Assembly: GCF_014648495.1 (NCBI RefSeq)
Contig: NZ_BMRF01000001.1
Span: 434,001-498,000 of the forward strand
Reading direction: 5' to 3'
DNA: 64,000 bases
Origin: Actinomadura cremea
Lineage (GTDB): Bacteria > Actinomycetota > Actinomycetes > Streptosporangiales > Streptosporangiaceae
The notes beneath the pieces are model-generated. The model searched no databases. It saw only the letters and a list, made by a program, of their open reading frames with translations, and was not told where the DNA came from. The position numbers and the translations under genes were made by a program. Positions within the stretch are counted from its first letter, which is position 1, and each line of letters starts with the position of its first letter. Positions 8,422 through 16,401 of this stretch are shown here, in pieces.

Positions 8422-8453
8422 AAGCCCCCTTGCGATGATCGCGAGGGGGCTTT
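8421..8453 (+). terminator. Rho-independent terminator after int
   Basis: AAAGCCCCC at 8421-8429 begins a stem that pairs through 8435 with 8439-8453 (TCGC...GGGGGCTTT), about 15 bp with one G-T wobble and a 3-nt loop. The A-run before and T-run after make it usable on both strands. It separates int from the tRNA gene transcribed from the opposite strand. Confidence 0.8.
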
Positions 8454-8461
8454 GACCTGGG

Positions 8462-8505
8462 AGCCGCCTATCGGAATCGAACCGATGACCTATTCATTAC
8501 GAGTG
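8462..8505. other. Inferred attachment site (att) of the AICE in tRNA-Thr
   Basis: AICE integrases normally recombine in the anticodon-to-3'-end half of a tRNA gene, and this integrase points at the 3' end of tRNA-Thr. The matching att copy must lie beyond the left edge of the window, so the core length cannot be read here. Limits given are the 3' half of the tRNA. Confidence 0.45.
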
Positions 8506-8534
8506 AATCGCTCTGCCGACTGAGCTAAGGCGGC
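8462..8534 (-). tRNA. tRNA-Thr (anticodon CGT)
   Basis: The reverse strand folds as a 73-nt tRNA. The acceptor stem GCCGCCT/AGGCGGC pairs 8528-8534 with 8463-8469. The D-arm has AGCTCAGTCGGCAGAGC, and the anticodon loop CTCGTAA places CGT at complement 8499-8501. The T-arm is GTTCGATTCC. It reads the Thr codon ACG. CCA is not encoded. The gene is intact next to the integrase. Confidence 0.92.
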
Positions 8535-8597
8535 GTGCCGCGCGAGGCACGGCGCGTTGAAGTCTACCGGGTCCGCGGGGGTGCTCGCGCACCCTTT

Positions 8598-10100
8598 TCA
8601 GCGGCACACCGTCCCGTCCTTCGGGGGCTCGGCGGTGACGAGGTAGTGGTCGGTGGCTCGGCTGATGCAGGGGTCGGCCTGCAGGTAGGCGGTGTGGCCG
8701 TCGCCGTCGAGGGTGAGCAGGACCCCGGACTGCAACTGGCCGGCGAGGCTCTCGGCCCACGAGTAGGGGGTCGCGGGGTCGCGGGTGGTGCCGATGACGA
8801 GGATGGGGGCGGAGCCCTTGGCCGCGACCGGGCCGGGGGCCTTCTCGGTCTGGGTGGGCCAGTACACGCACGGGAGGCCGCCCCAGACGACGAACTCGCC
8901 GAAGAGGGGTGCGGACTGCTCGGCCTTCCCGACGGCCTCGGCGTAGGCGTCGGCGTCCGGCGGGTTGGGCTTGTCGACGCAGTTGACGGCCATGTTCGCG
9001 TCGGTCTGGTTGCTGTAGGAGCCGTCCTTGCGGTCGACCATCTGGTCGGCGAGCGTGAGGAGGACGGTCCCGTCGTCGCGCTGCATCGCCTGGGCGAGGC
9101 CCTGGCGGAGGGTCGGCCAGTACTCCTTGGCGTACAGGGCGGTCGCGATGCCCATCGTGGCGAGGGACTCGGTGACCTTGCGGCTGTCGCCCCGGGCCGT
9201 GAGGGGCTTCTCGTCGGTCTCGGTGAGGAACTTCCCGAGATTCTTCGTCGCCGCGTCGGGCGAGTCGCCCAGGGGGCAGCCGGGTTGTGCGGCGCAGTCC
9301 TCGGCGAAGGCGCGGAAGGCGGTCTCGAAGCCCTTGGCCTGCTCGATCAGGATGTCGGTCGAGGAGAGGCGCGGGTCGACGGCGCCGTCCAGGACGAGCG
9401 CGCGGACGTTCTTCGGGAACTGTTCGGCGTAGAAGGCGCCGAGGTAGGTGCCGTAGGACGCGCCGTAGTAGGTGAGCTCGTCGTCGCCGAGGGCCGCGCG
9501 GAGGACGTCCATGTCGCGGGCGGCGTCGGCGGTGCCGACGTGCGGGAGGGCGGCCTTCTGCTTGCTCGAACAGTTGTCCGCGAACTGCCGGCTGCGGGTG
9601 GCGAGGGTCTTGCGCTCGTCCGGGTCGTCCGGGGAGGAGTCGGTGGCGAAGAACTGGTCGAGCTGGGCCGTGGTGTTGCAGCGGACGGGGTCGCTCTCGC
9701 CGACGCCGCGGGGGTCGAAGCCGACGATGTCGAAGCGTTCGCGCAGGTCGGAGCCGAACGCGGCCGCGGCCTGGCGGACGAAGCCGATCCCGGAACCGCC
9801 GGGCCCGCCCGGGTTCGTGAGCAGCGAGCCGATGCGCTGGGACTTGTTGCGGGCGGGGAGCCGGATGACGGAGATGCCGACCTTCTCGCTCTGGGGCCGG
9901 GCGTAGTCGAGCGGGACCTGGACGGTCGCGCACTGGAAGCCGCCGCCGCAGTCGCGCCAGTCGGGGCGCTGGTCGTAGAAGGTGCCGAGGCCGTCCGGGA
10001 CGCGGCTCGCCATCGTCGTCTCGTCGCCGGTGCCGTCGCACCCGGTGACCGCCGCAAGCATCAGGGCGATCGTCGCGCCGATGGTCTTCGCTGCCCGCAC
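8598..10100 (-). CDS. Secreted alpha/beta-hydrolase lipoprotein, tripeptidyl aminopeptidase type
   Basis: This 500-residue protein has a lipoprotein signal peptide with the lipobox AVTGC (Cys21). The alpha/beta-hydrolase body carries the NPGGPGGSG oxyanion segment at about 96-104 and the nucleophile elbow GASYGTY (Ser215). Late in the chain TRDPATPY supplies the acid and GDGHTAY the His. A TAP-like C-terminal domain ends in a Cys. This is the arrangement of actinomycete tripeptidyl-peptidase-like exported hydrolases (S33 family), which trim peptides outside the membrane. It is monocistronic, with no obvious partner. Substrate range is not known. Confidence 0.85.
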   Translation of the reverse strand: MRAAKTIGATIALMLAAVTGCDGTGDETTMASRVPDGLGTFYDQRPDWRDCGGGFQCATVQVPLDYARPQSEKVGISVIRLPARNKSQRIGSLLTNPGGPGGSGIGFVRQAAAAFGSDLRERFDIVGFDPRGVGESDPVRCNTTAQLDQFFATDSSPDDPDERKTLATRSRQFADNCSSKQKAALPHVGTADAARDMDVLRAALGDDELTYYGASYGTYLGAFYAEQFPKNVRALVLDGAVDPRLSSTDILIEQAKGFETAFRAFAEDCAAQPGCPLGDSPDAATKNLGKFLTETDEKPLTARGDSRKVTESLATMGIATALYAKEYWPTLRQGLAQAMQRDDGTVLLTLADQMVDRKDGSYSNQTDANMAVNCVDKPNPPDADAYAEAVGKAEQSAPLFGEFVVWGGLPCVYWPTQTEKAPGPVAAKGSAPILVIGTTRDPATPYSWAESLAGQLQSGVLLTLDGDGHTAYLQADPCISRATDHYLVTAEPPKDGTVCR

Positions 10101-10171
10101 TCCGGCCCCCGTCTCATGGTTGCGGCTCGTATGCCGGTGCCTACGCTACGTCTACCAGGGGCCGAGGGCCA

Positions 10172-10430
10172 CTACTTCGACGAGGCGTATTGGCGTTCGA
10201 TGCCGTCCAGTAGCCACTGGAAGCCCTGGTCGATGCTCTCCGGTTCGCGGATGCCCGATTCCAGGAGCGGTTTGAGGTGAGGAGGGCGGCGGCGGCGAGC
10301 GACTGCTCGGCGTGGTGCAGGCCGTTCGGCCCGACGCGGGGTGAACGGCCCGAGAGTTCGAACATCCACGGGTGCCGCAGGCCCTCCACGGCCGCGCATT
10401 CGGGGGGCACGGCGAAATTGGATCCCCACC
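10172..10430 (-). pseudogene. TetR-family regulator remnant, frameshifted, N-terminus lost
   Basis: Two reverse-strand frames together read like the C-terminal half of a TetR regulator. The first (about 10430 to 10270) gives GLRHPWMFELSGRSPRVGPNG, a typical effector-domain segment. The second (about 10270 to the stop at 10172) gives LLESGIREPESIDQGFQWLLDGIERQ. They need one frameshift to join, and the DNA-binding domain is absent. It abuts the tail of a transporter on the other strand, so this looks like a collapsed divergent tetR-efflux pair. Confidence 0.5.
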
Positions 10431-10479
10431 TGCGCGTTCGCGACGAGATCCCCGGCGCGACGGGCGACTGGGCGAAGCC

Positions 10480-10635
10480 GCCGCGCACCACGTGCCGGGC
10501 CCGCCGACGGACGCCTTCTCCGGCACGTTCTGGTGGACGGCGGCGATCCTGGCGGTGGCTCTGCTTCCGGTCCTGGCCGTCCCGCGCAAGCGCCCCGATC
10601 TCGAGGCGGGGCGGATCAAGGAGGACGCCATGTAA
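10480..10635 (+). pseudogene. MFS (DHA2-type) transporter C-terminal remnant
   Basis: The frame ending at 10635 gives FSGTFWWTAAILAVALLPVL, then VPRKRP and a short acidic tail. That is the last transmembrane helix and cytoplasmic tail of a 14-TM drug transporter. Upstream of about 10480 the reading frame loses any resemblance. Most of the gene has been deleted. Confidence 0.5.
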
Positions 10636-10711
10636 GACATTGATCAATGGCACGGTCTTCGATGGTGTGATGCCTGTCGCTTTCGACGGCGAAGCCTTGA
10701 AGGGCGGATCT

Positions 10712-10741
10712 GGTTACGCGACCGTAGGTTACGCACTCGTA
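10712..10741. promoter_or_regulatory. Tandem 15-bp repeat with TACG-N4-CGTA palindromes
   Basis: Two head-to-tail 15-bp units (10712-10726 and 10727-10741) each consist of GGT followed by TACG, 4 nt, CGTA. A partial third unit (GGTTCCG) follows. The repeat ends 22 bp before the GTG of the reductase gene. Tandem TACG...CGTA half-site palindromes are typical operators of TetR-type regulators. It probably controls the reductase/desaturase operon; the regulator is unidentified. Confidence 0.6.
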
Positions 10742-10763
10742 GGTTCCGTTTCGGGGAGGCGAC

Positions 10764-11816
10764 GTGACCATGACCGGGAGGCGGCTCTCGACGGCGACGC
10801 GGTTGCTGACGACACCGCTACTGCCCGACGACTACCTCGGGCTGATCAATCCGCTCTGGAGCACAGCCGAGCCACGGGGACGCGTGGAGGCGGTGCGGCA
10901 CGAGGCGCCCGGGGCGGCGACGCTCGTGATCAAGCCCGGACGTACGTGGCCGGGGCACCGCCCCGGGCAGTGGGTCCGGGTCGGGGTGGACATCGGCGGT
11001 GTGCTGCACCGGCGGACGTTCTCGCTCTCGTCGCCGCCGCGCGCGGACGGCCGGATCACGATCACGGTGAAGGCCGCACCGGACGGGTTCGTCTCGAGCC
11101 ACCTGGTGCACCGGATCAAGCCCGGCGCGGTCGTCCGGCTGGGAGCGGCGGAGGGCGACTTCGTGCTGCCGACCGCGCCGCCCGAGCGGCTGCTGTTCGT
11201 CACCGCCGGCAGCGGGATCACGCCGGTGATGGCCATGCTGCGGCACCTCGCCGAGGCGGAGTCGAAGGTGGACGTCGTGCTGCTGCACTCGGCGCGGACC
11301 GCCGACGACGTGATCTTCGGGGCCGAGTTGCGGCGGCTGCGGCGGCGGCTTCCGAGCCTGCGGTTCCGCGAGCGGCACACGCTGGTGGAGGGCCGGTTCA
11401 CGCCCGACGACCTCCCCGGCGACTGGGCCGAGCGGGACGCCTGGGCCTGCGGCCCCGAGGGACTGCTGGAGCGCCTCGCGGAACTCTGGCGCGACGCGGG
11501 CGTGCCGGAGCGGCTCCGGGTGGAGCGGTTCCGGCCCGCGCTGACCGCCGTGGGCGGCGCGGGCGGGATCGTCCGCTTCACGCGCAGCGGCGTCGAGGTC
11601 GAGGCCGATGGCGGCACGACGCTGCTGGACGCCGGGGAGGGTGCGGGCGCGTTGCTGCCGAGCGGTTGCCGGATGGGCATCTGCCACGGCTGCGTGGGAC
11701 GGCTCACGGCGGGCCGGGTGCGCGACCTGCGGACGGGACGGGAGCACGGGGACGAGGGCGAGATCGTCCAGACGTGCGTGAACGCGGCCGCCGGGCCGGT
11801 GGAGATCGAACTGTGA
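10764..11816 (+). CDS. Ferredoxin reductase with C-terminal 2Fe-2S domain (desaturase electron donor)
   Basis: This 350-residue protein starts at GTG 10764 with GGGGAGG upstream. It has a flavin-binding domain (HRRTFSLSSPP, the RxxS/T FAD motif at about 93-103) and a nicotinamide-binding domain (VTAGSGITPVMAM at about 150). The plant-type ferredoxin domain carries the cluster cysteines CRMGICHGC and a later TCVNAA. It resembles mycobacterial Rv3230c, which passes NADPH electrons to the DesA3 stearoyl-CoA desaturase. The desaturase gene follows 11 nt later, so the two make an electron-transfer pair for membrane lipid desaturation. Confidence 0.88.
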   Translation: MTMTGRRLSTATRLLTTPLLPDDYLGLINPLWSTAEPRGRVEAVRHEAPGAATLVIKPGRTWPGHRPGQWVRVGVDIGGVLHRRTFSLSSPPRADGRITITVKAAPDGFVSSHLVHRIKPGAVVRLGAAEGDFVLPTAPPERLLFVTAGSGITPVMAMLRHLAEAESKVDVVLLHSARTADDVIFGAELRRLRRRLPSLRFRERHTLVEGRFTPDDLPGDWAERDAWACGPEGLLERLAELWRDAGVPERLRVERFRPALTAVGGAGGIVRFTRSGVEVEADGGTTLLDAGEGAGALLPSGCRMGICHGCVGRLTAGRVRDLRTGREHGDEGEIVQTCVNAAAGPVEIEL

Positions 11817-11827
11817 GGAGCACGCCG

Positions 11828-13045
11828 ATGACCACGAACCCCACTACCCCGAGCACGAACGCGACCGCCGTGGACTCCACTCCCCCGAGCGCGGAACCTG
11901 CGGGTTCGGGCGTGCGCGCCGCGGCTTCGAGCTGCGCGGCCGATGGCGCCTCGGACGTTGGCGGTCGGCCGGCGACGGGGCGCGGGGCGTCCTCGAACGG
12001 GCATCTGTCGGATGCCGACCACGAGGCGATCGCCCGCGAACTGGACGCGCTCGGCGCGGAGATCACGGCGGACCTCGGGGAGCGGGACGCGGCCTACATC
12101 CGCCGGGTGATCCGCTGGCAGCGGGGGCTGGAGATCGGCGGACGGGCGATGCTGCTGGCGTCGTCGCTGCCGCCCGCGTGGATCGCCGGGACCGCGACGC
12201 TGGCCGTCGCGAAGATCCTGGAGAACATGGAGATCGGGCACAACGTCATGCACGGCCAGTGGGACTGGATGCGCGATCCGAAGATCCACTCGACGGTGTG
12301 GGAGTGGGACAACGTGTCCCCCGCCGAACAGTGGAAGCACTCGCACAACTTCGTGCATCACACGTTCACGAACGTCCTGGGCAAGGACAACGACGTGGGG
12401 TACGGGATCCTGCGCGTCGCCCCGGAGCAGGAGTGGCACTGGGCGATGGTGCCGCAGCCCCTCTACAACCTGCTGCTCGCGATGTTCTTCGAGTACGGGG
12501 TGGCGGTGCACGACCTGGAGATCGAGAAGATCCGGGAGGGGACGAACGACTGGGAGGAGACACGGCGGAAGCTGCGGGAGATCGGCCGCAAGGTCCGCCG
12601 CCAGTGGGGCAAGGACTATCTGGCGTTCCCGCTGCTCAGCGGGCCGCAGTTCCTGTCGACGCTGTCCGCGAACTTCACCGCGAACGTCGTCCGGAACGTG
12701 TGGGCGCACGCGATCATCTTCTGCGGCCACTTCCCGGGTGACGTCGAGGTGTTCGAGGAGGACCGGCTGGACGGCGAGTCGCGCGGCGAGTGGTACGTGC
12801 GCCAGCTCACGGGGTCGGCGAACATCACCGGCGGGCGGTTCTTCCATCTGATGACCGGCAATCTGAGCCACCAGATCGAGCACCACCTCTTCCCGGACAT
12901 GCCGAGCAACCGGTACGCGGAGATCGCCCCGCGGGTGCGGGCACTGTGCGAGAAGTACGAGCTGCCCTACCACACCGGTTCGCTGTCGCGGCAGGTCACG
13001 AGCACCTGGAAGAAGATCTTCCGGTACGCGCTGCCGACTACTTGA
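11828..13045 (+). CDS. Membrane acyl-CoA/fatty-acid desaturase (DesA3-like)
   Basis: This 405-residue protein has the three histidine boxes of membrane di-iron desaturases: HNVMH at 138-142, HSHNFVHH at 171-178 and HQIEHHLF near residue 355. Hydrophobic stretches between them cross or dip into the membrane. The first 60 residues are a Ser/Ala/Thr-rich extension with no clear role. It would insert a cis double bond (probably delta-9) into acyl chains using electrons from the reductase encoded 11 nt upstream. It is probably controlled by the repeated palindrome at 10712-10741. Its 3' end overlaps the convergent SDR gene by 8 bases. Confidence 0.88.
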   Translation: MTTNPTTPSTNATAVDSTPPSAEPAGSGVRAAASSCAADGASDVGGRPATGRGASSNGHLSDADHEAIARELDALGAEITADLGERDAAYIRRVIRWQRGLEIGGRAMLLASSLPPAWIAGTATLAVAKILENMEIGHNVMHGQWDWMRDPKIHSTVWEWDNVSPAEQWKHSHNFVHHTFTNVLGKDNDVGYGILRVAPEQEWHWAMVPQPLYNLLLAMFFEYGVAVHDLEIEKIREGTNDWEETRRKLREIGRKVRRQWGKDYLAFPLLSGPQFLSTLSANFTANVVRNVWAHAIIFCGHFPGDVEVFEEDRLDGESRGEWYVRQLTGSANITGGRFFHLMTGNLSHQIEHHLFPDMPSNRYAEIAPRVRALCEKYELPYHTGSLSRQVTSTWKKIFRYALPTT

Positions 13046-13895
13046 CCACGGCGGTGGCGAACGTCGGCGGGTCGCCCAGCATCCCGCGGTGGGATCGGGG
13101 GCGGCTGCCGTCGACGTCGGTCACGCCGAGCTCCTCGCCGAGTTCGGCGCCGATGAGGACCCGTCCCGTCCACGTCATCGGGTCGGCCGAGCGGGCGAGG
13201 GCGTCGATCACCCGGCCGCTGAACTCCGGGGTCTCGGCTCCGGCGGCGAACGACTCGTACCGGTCGGGGACGCCCTCGAAGAGGGCGCGGTTGCGTTCGG
13301 TCTTCAGCAGGCCCATCCAGAGGGAGATGACGGTGACGTTGTAGGGACGGAAGTCCTCCGCCATGTCGTGGGCCATCTTGTCCACGGCGGCCTTTCCGGC
13401 GCCGTAGGCGGGACCGTGCATGTAGCAGCAGCCACCGAACGAGGAGGTGTTGACGACGAGGCCGGTGTTGTTCTTGATCAGCAGCGGGGCCGCGTAGTAG
13501 CTCGCCACGTACGCCGAGCGCATGCCGACGTCGAACATGCTCTGGAGGCCCAGGGGCTTCTCCCAGAAGGGTCCGTCCTTGGTGAGGCCGTCGGGGATGG
13601 TGAACGCGTTGTTGACGAGGACGTCGAGTGCGCCGTGGTCGCGTTCGACCTGCTCGAAGAGGCTCCGCACCTGCTCGTCGTCGGAGTGGTCGACGATGAC
13701 CGGGACGCCGGTGCCGCCGCGCGCGTCGATCTCCCCGGCCGTCGCGAAGACCGTGCCCGGGAGGTCCGCGTCGCCCTCGGCGCGCGTGCGTCCGGTCACG
13801 TACACGGTCATGCCGGCCGCCCCGAGGGCCAGCGCGATGCCCTTTCCGGCGCCGCGGCTGGCTCCGGTGACGACCGCCACCCGGTTCTCGGTCAT
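13038..13895 (-). CDS. Short-chain dehydrogenase/reductase
   Basis: This 285-residue classical SDR has the dinucleotide motif TGASRGAGKG at 10-19, NNA in LVNNAF and the catalytic Ser in NTSSFGG. The YxxxK pair is in AYGAGKAAVD. It would interconvert an alcohol and a ketone with NAD(P)H. The start at 13895 overlaps the stop of the upstream epoxide-hydrolase gene by four bases (ATGA), so both are one translation unit. The pairing suggests stepwise catabolism or detoxification of an oxygenated lipid or xenobiotic. Substrate unknown. Confidence 0.85.
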   Translation of the reverse strand: MTENRVAVVTGASRGAGKGIALALGAAGMTVYVTGRTRAEGDADLPGTVFATAGEIDARGGTGVPVIVDHSDDEQVRSLFEQVERDHGALDVLVNNAFTIPDGLTKDGPFWEKPLGLQSMFDVGMRSAYVASYYAAPLLIKNNTGLVVNTSSFGGCCYMHGPAYGAGKAAVDKMAHDMAEDFRPYNVTVISLWMGLLKTERNRALFEGVPDRYESFAAGAETPEFSGRVIDALARSADPMTWTGRVLIGAELGEELGVTDVDGSRPRSHRGMLGDPPTFATAVVK

Positions 13896-14860
13896 TCGCC
13901 CCTCCTCGCGAGGAATTCCAGCATCGCCGCGGTGGTCTCCGCGGGTCTCTCCATCTGCATCATGTGACCGGCCGACTTGATCATCCGGACGTCGCGGACG
14001 TCGGCGTGGTGGTCTCCGAGCTTGTTCAGGGGGTCGTCGCCGTGCCAGCCCTCCAGGTCGGCGTCCTGCTCGCTGCCGATGAAGAAGTACGGCACGGGGT
14101 TCTTCCTGCCTTCGTACGACTTGCGGTACTTCCAGGAGAGGTCCATGGCGCGATACCAGTTGAGTCCGCCGGTGAACCCGCTGTGGCTGTAGTCGGCGAC
14201 GTAGAACTCGAGTTCCGTCTCCGTCAGCCACGGCCACGGGAGCGGCGGCGTCTCCGGCAGGGCGTCGATGTAGGACGTCCCCGCGGGCTGCCGCCACACG
14301 TCGAGGTAGTGGTAGTCGCTGGACAGCGCGTAGAACACCTTGCGCAGGAACTCGCGGGGCGCGGCGGCGAGGTCGTGGTCGGCGACGCCGGGGGCGGCGA
14401 AGTAGTGGATGTGGTTGAAGTGCCGTTCGGCCTGCCGGGCCGCGAGCGTCAGCGGCGAGTCCTTGGACGGGGTGAAGAAGGGGTTCTCCAGCCCGATGAT
14501 CGCCGCGATGCGCTCCGGGTGGTGGTAGGCGAGGTCGTAGGCGGCGAACAGGCCGAAGTCCAGGCCGCTGAAGACCGCCTTCTCCTCCCCGAGATGGTCG
14601 AGGAGGCCGACGAGGTCGCCCACGATCCGGTCGACGCCGTACTCGCGGTGGTCCGCGGGGCCGCTCGTCCGGCCCATGCCGCGCATGTCGGGGGCGACGA
14701 CGCGGAAACCGGCCTCGGCGATCGGCCCGATCTGGTGGCGCCAGCTGAACCAGAGGTGCGGGAACCCGTGCAGGAGGACGACGAGCGGTCCCTTCCCCTG
14801 CTCCACGTAGTGGACGTCGAGGTCGTTGATGCGCGCGTACCGATGACTCCATCCCGCCAT
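13892..14860 (-). CDS. Epoxide-hydrolase-type alpha/beta hydrolase
   Basis: This 322-residue protein has HGFP at 31-34 (oxyanion), a nucleophile elbow GLDFG with Asp101 in place of Ser, which marks epoxide hydrolases or dehalogenases, and a terminal His in SAGHMMQME. A cap-domain region with conserved-looking Tyr residues (about 190-240) fits epoxide hydrolase. The start at 14860 has AAGGAA 6 nt upstream; earlier in-frame starts lack this. It is the first gene of a two-gene unit with the SDR. Confidence 0.8.
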   Translation of the reverse strand: MAGWSHRYARINDLDVHYVEQGKGPLVVLLHGFPHLWFSWRHQIGPIAEAGFRVVAPDMRGMGRTSGPADHREYGVDRIVGDLVGLLDHLGEEKAVFSGLDFGLFAAYDLAYHHPERIAAIIGLENPFFTPSKDSPLTLAARQAERHFNHIHYFAAPGVADHDLAAAPREFLRKVFYALSSDYHYLDVWRQPAGTSYIDALPETPPLPWPWLTETELEFYVADYSHSGFTGGLNWYRAMDLSWKYRKSYEGRKNPVPYFFIGSEQDADLEGWHGDDPLNKLGDHHADVRDVRMIKSAGHMMQMERPAETTAAMLEFLARRGE

Positions 14861-15070
14861 GCGTGGTTCCTTCGATTGGGGAAGCCGTCCTCCCCGGACT
14901 GTGGCGGACATCTCCCCGGCCGGCATCCGGGGCGTCTCACTCACCGGGAGGCCGCCCCACCGAGCGAGCCCGCACCTCGCGCCCGTGGGGCCGGGTTCGG
15001 GTGCACCCGACCGCCCCGACCGCCACGGCCCCAGCGCCCCGGCCTGCCCAGCGCGCCCGGCGGCCCCGGT

Positions 15071-15108
15071 GTGCTCGACGTGCCCCGGCGTGCTCGACGC
15101 GTCCCGGC
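15071..15108. repeat. 19-bp imperfect tandem repeat in GC-rich spacer
   Basis: GTGCTCGACGTGCCCCGGC at 15071-15089 is followed by a copy with two changes at 15090-15108. It lies in a very C/G-rich low-complexity spacer upstream of a small membrane-protein ORF. It is probably the product of slippage. Confidence 0.6.
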
Positions 15109-15142
15109 GCACCCGGCGCGCGCGGCGCGCCCCGGCCGGGCC

Positions 15143-15460
15143 GTGACCCGGCCCGCCTCGCCTTCCACCGGCGCGGCGGGGCGCAGGACCGGGGCGAGTT
15201 CCCGTTCCTTCTCCACCATCACGATCGGGGTTCGCGTGCTCTGGTGGGCCTGGGTTTTCCAGCCCCTCGGCGCCCTCGCCTTCTTCGACGACCAGTCCGG
15301 GCTGCTGGAGAACCGCCCGTCCTGGCACGCCCCGAGCCTGGCGGTGATCCTCGGCCTGGGCGCCGTATGGCCCTTCGCCGCGCTGCTCGGGCTGACCTGG
15401 CCGGCCGCCGCCGGCCGCGTACCGGGCGTCGCCCGCGGCGACGCCCCTGCCCGCCGGTGA
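15143..15460 (+). CDS. Possible small two-TM membrane protein
   Basis: From GTG 15143 the frame gives 105 residues with two convincing hydrophobic helices (VLWWAWVFQPLGALAFF, then LAVILGLGAVWPFAALLGLTW) and a short basic tail. The first 30 residues are low-complexity. A later start near 15236 is possible. No ribosome binding site is clear and no homologue is recognised. It is supported mainly by the quality of the membrane segments and lies between the hydrolase gene and ricT. Confidence 0.35.
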   Translation: MTRPASPSTGAAGRRTGASSRSFSTITIGVRVLWWAWVFQPLGALAFFDDQSGLLENRPSWHAPSLAVILGLGAVWPFAALLGLTWPAAAGRVPGVARGDAPARR

Positions 15461-15509
15461 GGCCGCGCCCGCTGGGCCGCTGCCGCGAGGCCACCGGACG
15501 GACGTGCGG

Positions 15510-16358
15510 CTACACGGTCCCCGTGTCGCCGTCGTCCGCCGGGGTGTTGTACGCCGCGTCGTGCTGCTGGCGGGGGGAGCAGACGGAGGCGGACGGGCAG
15601 GAGCAGCGGCGGGAGCCGACCTTCACGGTGACGCGGTCGCCGGGGACGTTGTAGCCGATGACCTGGCCCTCGCCCTCGGGCGTGCTGACGCGGGAGCCGA
15701 GGCGCGGAGCCTTCTCCTTGAACTCCATGTAGAGCGGGTGCTCGTATTTCAGGCAGCACATGAGGCGGCCGCAGGCGCCCGCGATGCGGAGCGGGTTGAC
15801 GGGGAGGTCCTGCTCCTTGGCCATGCGGACGGAGACGGGCTCGAAGTCCTTGAGGAAGGTGGCGCAGCACAGGTCGCGGCCGCAGGGGCCGATGCCGCCC
15901 TGCAGCCGGGCCTCGTCGCGGGGGCCGACCTGGCGGAGCTCGACGCGGGCCTTGAGGGTGCGGGCCAGGTCGCGGACGAGTGCGCGGAAGTCGACGCGGT
16001 GCGGTGCCGTGAAGTAGACCTTGACGACGTTGTCGGTGTCGAGGAAGTCGACGCCGATGACCTTCATCGGGAGTTCGTGGCGGCGGATGAGCCGCTTGGC
16101 GGCGGTGCGGGCCTCGGCGCGGCGGCGGCGGTTGGTCTCGTCGCGGGTGAGGTGCTCGTCGGTGGCGGGGCCGGCGCATTCGGGGAGGCCGTCGATGTCC
16201 TCGGAGACCCACTGCGGGGCCCAGACGCACTCGGCGACCTCGGGCCCGGAGTCGGTGGGGACGAGGACCTTGTCGCCGACCTTGGGACTGTGCGAGCCGG
16301 GATCGAGGTAATAGAGGCGGCCATAACGGGTGAAACTGACTGCCATCACCATGCCCAC
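15510..16358 (-). CDS. ricT: PSP1-domain protein, RicT-like
   Basis: This 282-residue protein has the PSP1 fold and the cysteine-rich core GPCGRDLCC and GACGRLMCC typical of RicT/YaaT. In Bacillus the RicT-RicF-RicA complex carries Fe-S clusters and promotes RNA processing. In actinobacteria this gene sits close to holB, tmk and topA, as here. GTG 16358 is the best-spaced start (GGAG 7 nt upstream); ATG at 16352 and 16346 are alternatives. The C-terminal tail has extra Cys residues (RRCSCPSASVCS) and ends acidic. Confidence 0.85.
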   Translation of the reverse strand: MGMVMAVSFTRYGRLYYLDPGSHSPKVGDKVLVPTDSGPEVAECVWAPQWVSEDIDGLPECAGPATDEHLTRDETNRRRRAEARTAAKRLIRRHELPMKVIGVDFLDTDNVVKVYFTAPHRVDFRALVRDLARTLKARVELRQVGPRDEARLQGGIGPCGRDLCCATFLKDFEPVSVRMAKEQDLPVNPLRIAGACGRLMCCLKYEHPLYMEFKEKAPRLGSRVSTPEGEGQVIGYNVPGDRVTVKVGSRRCSCPSASVCSPRQQHDAAYNTPADDGDTGTV

Positions 16359-16401
16359 GGTTTCGCTCCGTTCGCCCGGTTCCGTGCGTCCACCTTAGGC
16401 G

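Noticed and set aside
8397-8535. CRISPR-like or IS-end repeats near the tRNA
   Set aside because: Only two short direct repeats and a terminator are present. No array, spacer pattern or transposase is seen anywhere in the window.
10832-12973. Long reverse-strand ORF (713 codons)
   Set aside because: It lies opposite the ferredoxin reductase and desaturase genes, whose motifs are complete. The reverse product is low-complexity.
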